A stretch of DNA of 64,000 nucleotides, taken from NCBI GenBank assembly GCA_963784805.1, contig CAWASR010000005.1:1-64000 (forward strand), given 5' to 3'. Under the pieces are notes generated by a model. That model had not been told where the DNA came from. It ran no database searches and saw nothing but the letters and a program-made list of their open reading frames with translations. Each line of letters starts with the position of its first letter. The stretch's first letter is position 1. This document shows positions 24,509 to 32,076 of the stretch, in pieces. This stretch comes from Roseiarcus sp963784805. GTDB taxonomy: Bacteria; Pseudomonadota; Alphaproteobacteria; Rhizobiales; Beijerinckiaceae. The translations under genes were made by a program, and so were the position numbers.

Positions 24509-26650
24509 TTAGGCGCTCAATTCGAAAGCGCCGGTCAAGAAACAGGTCGGATCGGCGCTCTGGCCAACGTGGATTTCAAATCGTCCGGGTTCCAGGATAA
24601 CATTCAGGTTCGGACCCACGAACGCCAGCGCCTCGCTCGGCAATCGCCAGATCGAGCGTCCACGTTCCCCCGCCCCCAGGAAAATCTTGTGCACGCCCTT
24701 CAGTTCAAGGACGGGGCGGGCGACGCTTGCGACCACGTCGCGCGCGAACAGGAACAATGTCGCTTCGCTGTCGAAGGGGCTGTCGTTGTGGACGGAGACC
24801 GAAATCTCAACGGTTTCGCCCACCCTCGCCAAGCTCGGACTGCACCGCAGGTCATTCAGGACGAAGCGGCTGTAGGATAGGCCGTGACCGAAGAAAAATT
24901 GCGGCGTTGCAGGCAGGTCGAGATATTTGCTGGAGTAATGCTCGCCCGCGTCAGTGGGTCGGCCGGACGGACGCTGGCTGTAATAGATCGGCGTCTGCCC
25001 GACGTCGCGGGGCCAAGTCACCGGCAGTCTTCCTGTCGGATTGAAATCCCCGGTCAGAATGTCGGCAATTGCGCGCCCAGCTTCGCTGCCGAGAAACCAC
25101 GTCGCCAGAACGGCGTCCGCACGTTCGAAGAGCCAGGGCGCGGTGAGCGGGCGGCCAGAGGAGAGCAACGCCACGACTGGCTTGCCGAGGTCGAGAACCG
25201 CCTCGGCAAGCGCGCGCTGGCGCCCTGGCAAGCCGAGATCAGCGCGGCTTGCCGCCTCTCCGCTCATCGATGCGGCCTCGCCGAGACAGAGCACGACGAT
25301 CTCCGCTTCGTGGCAGAGCGCGAGTGCGGCGGCGACGCCTTGCGTATCGGGTCGATTGATCTCGACGCCCGATGAGCAGTCGATGCGGCAGCCGGGCAGC
25401 GCGGCTCGCAGCCCCTCCAGAATCGACACGGCGTCCTCCGGTCGGCCCGCCGACGCCCAGGGTCCGAGCATTTCGTCGCGCGTCGCGGCGAGCGGGCCGA
25501 TAACCGCGATACGCCGCAAGTTGGATGAAAGCGGCAAGATCCTGCGCTTCAGTGTAAGGAGCACGATCGCCCGCCGCGCGATCTCGCGCGCCAGTTTGCG
25601 CCGGTCCGCCTCTCCCCGCGCGATCGCGTCGTCGTTGGCCGCGCCACGGCGGTACGGATCATCGAAAAGGCCTAGACGCTCCTTCAGCCCAAGAACGCGC
25701 CGCACAGCCGTATCAATGTCGGTCATGGCGACAAGACCGCGCTCCAGGGCCTTTGGCAGACCCGCGGCGTAGGCGTTGCTCACCATATCGATGTCGACCC
25801 CGGCATTGAGGGCGAGCGCCGCGGCCTCGGCGACATCACGCGCCACCCCATGGTTGAGCAGTTCCGCAATCGCGTTGTAGTCGCTGATCAGGACGCCGTC
25901 GAAACCGAGGCGTCCCCGCAGCCAGCCTCGCAGCAGCGCGGCGTTGGCCGTCATCGGCACGCCCGCAATGTCGTTGAACGCTGGCATGATCGCCGCCACG
26001 CCCGCGGCGACGGCCGCCGAGAACGCCGGAAGGTAGATCTCGAACAGCGTTCTCTCCGAGAGGTCGGCCGAAGCGTATTCACGACCGGCGGTTACGGCGC
26101 CGTAGGCGCCGAAATGCTTGGCGGTCGCCGCGAGGCTATCGGCGGCCGCGAGATCTTGGCCCTGAAAGCCACGCGTTTTCGCCGCGGCGAACTGCGACGC
26201 GACCCAAGGGTCTTCGCCGGGGCCCTCGACGATCCGTCCCCAGCGAGGGTCGCGCGCCACGTCGATCATGGGCGCGAAGGTCAGCGCGACGCCGTCCGCC
26301 GCCGCTTCTTCGGCGGCCGCGCGCGCCGACTGCTCCCACAGGGCGGGATCGAACAGACACGCCTCTGCGAGCGGAACCGGGAAAATTGTGTGGTGGCCGT
26401 GGATCACGTCGAGACCCAGCAGCAACGGAACGCCGAGGCGAGATTTTTCCACGGCCAGCCGTTGGACGGCCTGCGCTTCTTCGGCGCCCCAAATGTTCAA
26501 CAGGCTTCCAATCCGTCCGGCGCGGACGCCCTCGTCTATGTCGTGCGTTTCGCCCGGGCCCGTGACCGAGCGCGATGAAGGGACCATGTTGAGTTGTCCG
26601 ATCTTTTCCTCGATCGTCATCGCCGCCAATAATGTCTCGATGCGTTCCAT
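24509..26650 (-). CDS. Glycoside hydrolase family 3 beta-glucosidase
   Basis: The 713-residue enzyme has the GH3 barrel (MTIEEKIGQLNMV, GLDVIHGHHTIFP, FAPMIDVARDPRWGRIVEGP, TAKHFGAYGAVTAGREYASA) with the nucleophile Asp in GFDGVLISDYNAI. The C-terminal sandwich (RRILPLSSNLRRIAVIGPLA, SGRPLTAPWLFERADAVLA, FFFGHGLSYSRF) ends with a fibronectin-III-like domain. This is the BglX-like order. No signal peptide is seen, so it probably acts on imported or cytoplasmic oligoglucosides. The start at 26650 gives MERIETLLAAMTIEEK; a TTG at 26689 is less likely. It is divergent from the ABC-GH144-GH15 group, which suggests a shared control region and a beta-glucan function. Confidence 0.9.
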   Translation of the reverse strand: MERIETLLAAMTIEEKIGQLNMVPSSRSVTGPGETHDIDEGVRAGRIGSLLNIWGAEEAQAVQRLAVEKSRLGVPLLLGLDVIHGHHTIFPVPLAEACLFDPALWEQSARAAAEEAAADGVALTFAPMIDVARDPRWGRIVEGPGEDPWVASQFAAAKTRGFQGQDLAAADSLAATAKHFGAYGAVTAGREYASADLSERTLFEIYLPAFSAAVAAGVAAIMPAFNDIAGVPMTANAALLRGWLRGRLGFDGVLISDYNAIAELLNHGVARDVAEAAALALNAGVDIDMVSNAYAAGLPKALERGLVAMTDIDTAVRRVLGLKERLGLFDDPYRRGAANDDAIARGEADRRKLAREIARRAIVLLTLKRRILPLSSNLRRIAVIGPLAATRDEMLGPWASAGRPEDAVSILEGLRAALPGCRIDCSSGVEINRPDTQGVAAALALCHEAEIVVLCLGEAASMSGEAASRADLGLPGRQRALAEAVLDLGKPVVALLSSGRPLTAPWLFERADAVLATWFLGSEAGRAIADILTGDFNPTGRLPVTWPRDVGQTPIYYSQRPSGRPTDAGEHYSSKYLDLPATPQFFFGHGLSYSRFVLNDLRCSPSLARVGETVEISVSVHNDSPFDSEATLFLFARDVVASVARPVLELKGVHKIFLGAGERGRSIWRLPSEALAFVGPNLNVILEPGRFEIHVGQSADPTCFLTGAFELSA

Positions 26651-26838
26651 GCTCGCGCCGTGCCGAGCGCCGCCAGGGGATGGTTTCAATTTGCAATTTC
26701 CGTTAGATGATAAATCCTCGGGACTGGGACAGTTAAGGGCTCTCTCGATCCAACCCGCGAACGGGGCGGCCCTAGAAAGTCGGCGGCGATTATGCCCGCC
26801 GGATCATTCTATTGGCGGAGAGGCGACGCAGCGAATCG

Positions 26839-28668
26839 ATGGCGCAGCAGTCGAGCGGGCCATCCCATCGCCCGGGGAGCGCAGGACAGCCGCCGCCGGA
26901 GAGCCTTTGGACCGAGGTCATGGGGATGGCCTCGGCTTTCTGGACTTCGCGCCAGCGCAACAAACTCCTGATGATGGCCGCAGCGCTCGTCGCGGTGGTG
27001 GGAGCGACGGCCTATGCGCAGATCAGGCTCAACGCCTGGAACCGCCCTTTCTACAATGCGCTGACCCGCAAGGACATACCCGCCTTCGTTGAGCAGCTTG
27101 GCGTTTTCGCTGTGCTGGCCGGCATTCTGCTAGTCCTCAACGTGGCGCAGACTTGGCTTAACCAGATGTCCAAGGTCGTCCTGCGCGAAGGCCTGGTGAA
27201 CGACCTCCTGAATGAATGGCTTGCGCCCTTGCGCGCCTTCCGCCTGTCGAATTCAGGCGCCATGGGCGCTAACCCGGACCAGCGTCTTCAGGCGGACGCT
27301 CAACATCTGACGGATCTCACAACGGAATTGGGCATTGGCCTTCTGCAATCGACGCTGCTGCTGCTGTCGTTTATCGGCGTGCTCTGGGGGCTCTCGCGCG
27401 ACATGTTTCTGCCGTTCGCTGGCCACAAGTTCGCCCCCCCAGGCTATATGGTTTGGTGCGCGCTGCTCTATGCCGGCGCCGCATCCTATCTGAGTTGGCG
27501 AGTCGGCCGCCCTCTGATCGCTCTCGACGCCAATCACTATGCGCGAGAGGCGGAACTGCGCTTCGGCCTGGTCCGCGTCAGCGAAGAGATCGAAGGCATT
27601 ACCCTGTATGGCGGCGAAGCCGACGAGAAGAGGCGCCTCGATGCGATTTTCGAGACCGTCCTTGAGATCTCACGGCGCATCGTCTGGGCGGTGACGCGGC
27701 TTACATGGGTCACCGCCGGCTATGGCTGGTTTACGATCATCGCGCCGATTCTGGTGGCGGCGCCCGGCTATTTTTCCAGCGGCATGAGCTTCGGTGAGCT
27801 GATGATGGTGGTCGGCGCATTCAATCAGGTGCAGACGTCGCTGCGCTGGTTCGTCGACAATTTCTCCAACATCGCGGACTGGCGCGCCACGCTTTTGCGC
27901 GTGGCGAGCTTTCGCAAAACGATTCTGACCATGGATAATCTCGGCCTTGCCGCCAGCCGCATCGCCTTCGACGAGGGTGACAGCCCGTCGATCCGCATAG
28001 ACGATCTCCACGTCGCGACGCCGGCCGGTTGCGTCAAGTTGAGCGAAACGCATTTGGACCTTAAGCCGGGCGAACATATCCTCGTTGTCGGTGAACGCGG
28101 CGCGGGAAAAACTCTGCTGTTCCGCGCGATCGTCGGACTGTGGCCCTGGGGAAGCGGCCGGATCACTCGTCCGGCTCGCCAATCGATCGCGTTCATACCA
28201 ACCCATGCTTACGTCCCTCCTGGCGTTCTGCGCTCCGCGATCGCCTATCCGCGCTCCGCGGACGTCTCCGATGACGCGGCTATCGCCAAGGCGCTTGCGG
28301 ATGTTGGCCTCGACCGCCTCAAGCCCCTGCTCGGCAAGGCGAACCGATGGGATCGGGAGTTGAACGACGATGAGAAGCAGCGCATAGCCTTTGCCCGCGT
28401 CATCCTGCAAAGGCCGCGATGGGTGGTGATCGATAACGCGCTCGACCTCGTCGATCCTGTCTCGCGGCGACGAATAGAGGCGATTTTCACAGGCACGCTG
28501 GCCGATGTCGGCGTCATCAATATCGGCAAGGCCCAGAATGATAGCGGCTTCTTTACCCGGACGGTGAATCTGGTGAGGGATCCGGACGGGCCGACCTTCA
28601 GGCCGGCGGACGCCGCCGGAGTTCGTGACCAGAATCAACCCGCACCGCAGAACCTTGCGGCCCAATAG
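26839..28668 (+). CDS. ABC transporter, fused permease and ATPase (SbmA/BacA-like ABC_membrane_2)
   Basis: The 609-residue protein joins an SbmA/BacA-like membrane domain (about residues 40-360; motifs LNAWNRPFYNALTRKDIPAF, NPDQRLQADAQHLTDLTTEL, SLRWFVDNFSNIADWRATLL) to a nucleotide-binding domain. Walker A is GERGAGKT at 418-425. The signature region reads LNDDEKQRIAFARVIL in place of the usual LSLGEQQR. Walker B reads WVVIDNALDLVD, so the catalytic Glu after the Walker B Asp is Asn (about residue 533). Relatives export or import peptides, vitamin B12 or very-long-chain substrates. Here it precedes GH144-like and GH15 genes by 11 bases, so it may move a glucan. ATP turnover may be slow or regulatory. 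Confidence 0.82.
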   Translation: MAQQSSGPSHRPGSAGQPPPESLWTEVMGMASAFWTSRQRNKLLMMAAALVAVVGATAYAQIRLNAWNRPFYNALTRKDIPAFVEQLGVFAVLAGILLVLNVAQTWLNQMSKVVLREGLVNDLLNEWLAPLRAFRLSNSGAMGANPDQRLQADAQHLTDLTTELGIGLLQSTLLLLSFIGVLWGLSRDMFLPFAGHKFAPPGYMVWCALLYAGAASYLSWRVGRPLIALDANHYAREAELRFGLVRVSEEIEGITLYGGEADEKRRLDAIFETVLEISRRIVWAVTRLTWVTAGYGWFTIIAPILVAAPGYFSSGMSFGELMMVVGAFNQVQTSLRWFVDNFSNIADWRATLLRVASFRKTILTMDNLGLAASRIAFDEGDSPSIRIDDLHVATPAGCVKLSETHLDLKPGEHILVVGERGAGKTLLFRAIVGLWPWGSGRITRPARQSIAFIPTHAYVPPGVLRSAIAYPRSADVSDDAAIAKALADVGLDRLKPLLGKANRWDRELNDDEKQRIAFARVILQRPRWVVIDNALDLVDPVSRRRIEAIFTGTLADVGVINIGKAQNDSGFFTRTVNLVRDPDGPTFRPADAAGVRDQNQPAPQNLAAQ

Positions 28669-28679
28669 GTTGCTCACCC

Positions 28680-29969
28680 ATGCCGCATGAAACCAAGCGC
28701 GATCCCCAGGTCAAAGCCGCGCGCCGCGACAGGAAAATCACCGATGAACGCCTGCTCGACCTCGTTCAGCGCCAAACGTTTCGCTATTTCTGGGAAGGCG
28801 CTCACCCAGTAAGCGGACTGGCGCGCGATCGCTGCCGGCGGCTCGCCGATCCCAGCGACGACGTCGTCGCTGTCGGAGGCTCTGGGTTCGGCATTATGGC
28901 GATCTTGGCCGCCTGCGAGCGTGGATGGGTGACGCGCGCCCAGGCCATGACCAGGCTTTCGACGATGCTGGACTGTCTCGAGACGGCCAAATGCTATCAC
29001 GGCATGTATCCGCATTTCATGCATGGCGGCACGGGCGCGACAATTCCGTTCAGCCGCAAGGACGACGGCGCGGATCTTGTCGAAACATCCCTCCTGTTTC
29101 AGGGTTTGCTGTGCGCGCGCGCATTTTTTGATCGCGCTGAGCCGGAGGAGGCGCGGCTGCGGGATCGCATCACTTACCTCTGGCGTGAGGCGGAGTGGGA
29201 TTGGTTCACTCAGGGCGGCCGCTATGCGCTGACCTGGCACTGGAGCCCGACAAATGGTTTCGCGCTCAACCATGAGATTCACGGCTGGAACGAGTGCCTC
29301 ATTACTTACGTTCTGGCGGCCTCAGCGCCGCGCTATTCCATTGCAAGCGAGGCCTATCATGAGGGCTGGGCGGCTGGGCGCTATTTTCTCAACCGACGCA
29401 GCTTCGAAGGCGTGGAGCTTCCGCTCGGTCGCGACTGGGGCGGGCCGTTGTATCTGGCGCATTTCTCATTTTGTGGCATCGATCCCCGAGGGCTCAGCGA
29501 CGCCTATGCCGACTATTGGCGTCAGAACGTCAATCACACTCGCATCAATTACGCTTACTGCGTCCGCAATCCCCGCGGCAACAAAGGGTACGGGCCAAAT
29601 TGCTGGGGCCTTAGCGCCGGCGAAGCGTTCGCCGGCTATGCCGCCAGCGCGCCCGACAAGGATCGCGGCGTCATCAGTCCCGCCGCCGCGATGGCGAGCT
29701 TTGCCTACGCTCCGGCGGAGGCCATGGCGGCCTTGCGGCACTTCTACGAGGATCTCGGCGACCGGATCTGGGGGCGCTTCGGCTTTGTGGACGGCTTCAG
29801 CGAGCAGCATGACTGGTACGCCGACGCATTCCTCGCGATCAGCCAAGGGCCGGTCGTGGTCATGATCGAGAATTATCGCAGCGGGCTCCTTTGGAAGCTG
29901 TTCATGGGCGTCCCCGAGATTCAAGCCGGGATGAAGGCGCTCGGCTTCCGCAGCCCGCATTTTGCGTGA
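28680..29969 (+). CDS. GH144-like beta-1,2-glucanase (Glycoamylase domain)
   Basis: The 429-residue protein has the Glycoamylase (PF10091) pattern: LVQRQTFRYFWEGAHPVSGL, SGFGIMAILAACERGWVTRAQAM, HGMYPHFM, DGADLVETSLLFQGLLCA, WHWSPTNGFALNHEIHGWNE, YWRQNVNHTRINYAYCVRNP and GFSEQHDWYADAFLAISQGP. Enzymes with this domain include GH144 endo-beta-1,2-glucanases. The GH144 assignment and the beta-1,2 linkage are inferred from the family, not proven. No signal peptide is visible, which is unusual for this family and suggests cytoplasmic action. It overlaps the GH15 gene by eight bases and lies 11 bases after the ABC gene, so the three form one operon. Confidence 0.82.
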   Translation: MPHETKRDPQVKAARRDRKITDERLLDLVQRQTFRYFWEGAHPVSGLARDRCRRLADPSDDVVAVGGSGFGIMAILAACERGWVTRAQAMTRLSTMLDCLETAKCYHGMYPHFMHGGTGATIPFSRKDDGADLVETSLLFQGLLCARAFFDRAEPEEARLRDRITYLWREAEWDWFTQGGRYALTWHWSPTNGFALNHEIHGWNECLITYVLAASAPRYSIASEAYHEGWAAGRYFLNRRSFEGVELPLGRDWGGPLYLAHFSFCGIDPRGLSDAYADYWRQNVNHTRINYAYCVRNPRGNKGYGPNCWGLSAGEAFAGYAASAPDKDRGVISPAAAMASFAYAPAEAMAALRHFYEDLGDRIWGRFGFVDGFSEQHDWYADAFLAISQGPVVVMIENYRSGLLWKLFMGVPEIQAGMKALGFRSPHFA

Positions 29970-31428
29970 CCTCGTCTTGGACGAACTCGAAGAATGGATT
30001 CGTGGGGAAGCGCGCTTCGCCGCGCGCGCGATGGCGGGCGCCATCTCCGCTACTCATCTCGTCAAGGAACGTCCCGGCTTCGGGCAGAGGGTCGTCCCGC
30101 GTCCGGGATCGGTCCTGGCGTCGCCGGTCCTTGCCGCCTATGACCCAGACCCGGACTATTTTTTTCACTGGTTCCGCGATTCGGCGATCGTAGTCGACGC
30201 GCTGCGCGTAGCGCACGCCGAAGGCCTCCTGGACAACGTGGCGATTGTCCGCCTCCACGAGTTTGTCGAATTCAGCCTTTCCGTACGCGATCTGAATGGC
30301 CGGGAGTTTCTTCGCCAGGGCAATTTCAGGAAAAGTACGCAGCCCACATTCCTTCAATATCTCCGGCCCGACGCGGAGATCGCCGCCGTGTCCGGCGAGG
30401 CGGCGCTTGCGGAGGTCCGCGTCAATGCGGACGGCACGCTCGATTTCATCCGTTGGCCGCGCCCGCAATGGGACGGTCCAGCGTTGCGGGTCCTCGCGTT
30501 GCTGCGTTGGCGGCGTCAATGGCCGGGTCTCGACGCAACGCTGTCCGCGGCCACGCAGGAGCTCATCGCGAGCGACCTGACCTTCACATTGTCGCACGCG
30601 CATGATCCCTCCTTCGACATTTGGGAGGAAGAGCACGGCCATCACTACTATACGCAGTTGGTGCAAGCGGAAGCGCTTGCCCAAGGCGCTGATTGGTTTG
30701 CCGCCGTCGGGCAAGGCGCCCGCGCTCTCGCTTGCCGGAACGCCGCGCATGACCTCGCCTCCCGCCTGGACGCGTTCTGGAACGACGACGCCGGATTTTA
30801 CCGCTCGCGCTGCGATGTCGTGGGCGGCGGCGCGGGCAAGGACCTTGATATCGCGGTCGTCTTGGCCGTGCTGCACGCGGGGCGCTCAAGCGGCGCCCAC
30901 AGCGTGCTCGACCCTGGCGCGCAAGCTACGCTGACAGTTCTGGAAGAGCTTTTCGAAGGCCAGTACGGCATCAACCGCAGCCGCCCGACCGAACGGGGTC
31001 CGGCGATGGGGCGCTACGCAACCGACATTTATTACAGCGGCGGCGCCTATTTCTTTGCGACCCTTGGCGCGGCGGAATTCTATTTCACCCTGGCGTCGGA
31101 GCTCCTGTCCGGCGCCGCATTGATAGAGACAGAGAAGAACCGGCGGTTTTGTCGACGCCTGACGCTTGCCGAAGGCGAGATTGGGAGCGGCTCGCTGGCG
31201 ACCGCCGCCTTCAAACGCGGCGATGCGATAATGCGGACGGTGCGCGCCTTCACGCCCGTCAGCGGAGATCTTTCCGAACAATTCGACCAAACCACGGGCG
31301 TCCAGACGTCCGCCAAGCATCTTGCCTGGAGCTACGCCGCCTTCATCACCGCCGCCGCGAGCCGGGCGCGAGCCGTTCAGGCCAGTCGAGCCTTGGACCT
31401 TTCGGCGAATCTGACAGACACGGCCTGA
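29962..31428 (+). CDS. Glycoside hydrolase family 15 glucoamylase-like enzyme
   Basis: The 488-residue protein has the (alpha/alpha)6 GH15 pattern: GSVLASPVLAAYDPDPDYFF, HWFRDSAIVVDAL, the general-acid region FDIWEEEHGHHYYTQLVQAEAL, and the general-base region SGDLSEQFDQTTGVQTSAKHLAWSYAAF. GH15 enzymes release glucose from the non-reducing ends of alpha-glucans or related chains. The start is taken as TTG 29962, overlapping the previous stop, because homology reaches into the first 20 residues (LEEWIRGEARFAARAMAGAI, then SATHLVKERPGFGQ); ATG 30031 would remove them. There is no signal peptide. It is the third gene of the operon. Confidence 0.85.
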   Translation: MRDLVLDELEEWIRGEARFAARAMAGAISATHLVKERPGFGQRVVPRPGSVLASPVLAAYDPDPDYFFHWFRDSAIVVDALRVAHAEGLLDNVAIVRLHEFVEFSLSVRDLNGREFLRQGNFRKSTQPTFLQYLRPDAEIAAVSGEAALAEVRVNADGTLDFIRWPRPQWDGPALRVLALLRWRRQWPGLDATLSAATQELIASDLTFTLSHAHDPSFDIWEEEHGHHYYTQLVQAEALAQGADWFAAVGQGARALACRNAAHDLASRLDAFWNDDAGFYRSRCDVVGGGAGKDLDIAVVLAVLHAGRSSGAHSVLDPGAQATLTVLEELFEGQYGINRSRPTERGPAMGRYATDIYYSGGAYFFATLGAAEFYFTLASELLSGAALIETEKNRRFCRRLTLAEGEIGSGSLATAAFKRGDAIMRTVRAFTPVSGDLSEQFDQTTGVQTSAKHLAWSYAAFITAAASRARAVQASRALDLSANLTDTA

Positions 31429-31706
31429 TGATCCGCTCTCCGAAGATTCGCCGCACGCCGAACACCTGTTGAATCAACAAATTCACAGTGATGCCGGGTC
31501 CGCTCGAATAATCGCGCCAGCCGCCATCGACGGCGATGGCGCTCGCCTTGATCCATGATGCGCCGGCGCTTCCGTGCGCACTCGATGGCGAAGATTGCGC
31601 GGTTGGGCAAAAGGCTGAGCGAGACTCCGGTCTTGTTGACGATTTGCAACAGACCGAGATCGTCGCGACGTGGCGTCGTCAACTTCCGGATCAGCGGGCG
31701 TCTCAC
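31429..31706 (-). pseudogene. Relic of a GH94-type cellobiose phosphorylase-like gene
   Basis: From a GTG at 31706 with GGAGG upstream, the frame reads VRRPLIRKLTTPRRDDLGLL, then NKTGVSLSLLPNRAIFAIE, like the N-terminus of GH94/COG3459 proteins. In the next frame, from about 31590, it reads SWIKASAIAVDGGWRDYSSG, then PGITVNLLIQQVFGVRRIFG and ERIIRPCL, like the C-terminus of such proteins. The whole catalytic centre is missing: about 45 N-terminal codons adjoin about 60 C-terminal codons with a frame change. I judge this an internally deleted phosphorylase gene. It faces the GH15 gene and fits the glucan locus. The family call is from memory of sequence character. Confidence 0.45.
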
Positions 31707-31743
31707 CGGCGTTCCTCCCGCCTGCGCCTCGCCGGCCGAAATC

Positions 31744-31863
31744 TTAGCCTCGGCGGCCGCAGACGCCGACGAACAAGGCGTCGAAGGGTCGCGCCGTGAG
31801 TCGCTGCATCAAAGCTGTGATCATTTCGGGATCGGCGGCGTTGAGAATCTCGACCTCCAGGCC
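31744..31863 (-). pseudogene. Fragment resembling an ABC substrate-binding protein
   Basis: A 39-residue stretch GLEVEILNAADPEMITALMQ, then RLTARPFDALFVGVCGRRG, ends at 31744. It resembles the repeated LxxxVLNA...F..A...L....ADALLVG region of COG2984-type ABC substrate-binding proteins found next to small genes in Hyphomicrobiales. It has no start, and it begins exactly where the preceding fragment loses homology (about 31860). It is a fragment, not a gene. Confidence 0.35.
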
Positions 31864-31961
31864 TCCTCCTCGGGAACGCCGAGATTTTCGTAACTCTCCG
31901 CGATGTGATCGGCTTTGCGCTCCTGCTTTTCGGCGTATTTCGATTTGTCGCCGCGCCGCAT
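31821..31961 (-). pseudogene. Truncated small basic protein (RGDKSKY type)
   Basis: The 46-residue frame starts MRRGDKSKYAEKQERKADHI, then AESYENLGVPEEEA, matching the N-terminal half of the widespread small proteins beginning (M)xRGDKSKYTDKQxRKAEHIxEGYEKRGV, often annotated as plasmid stabilisation proteins. After residue 34 the expected ERRAWATVNK is replaced by WRSRFSTPPIPK. The gene was therefore cut at about 31860 and fused to unrelated DNA. Its function is unknown even when intact. Confidence 0.55.
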
Positions 31962-32076
31962 CGCCAGCCACCTGTGCTGTCGAACACAAAACCAGACAAC
32001 CGGCTGAAAGGTTCCGAAGACCGAGGCCGGGCTTAGGTCACCAGAGCGCGGAGCAGCGATGATCCCGGAATCCGGC

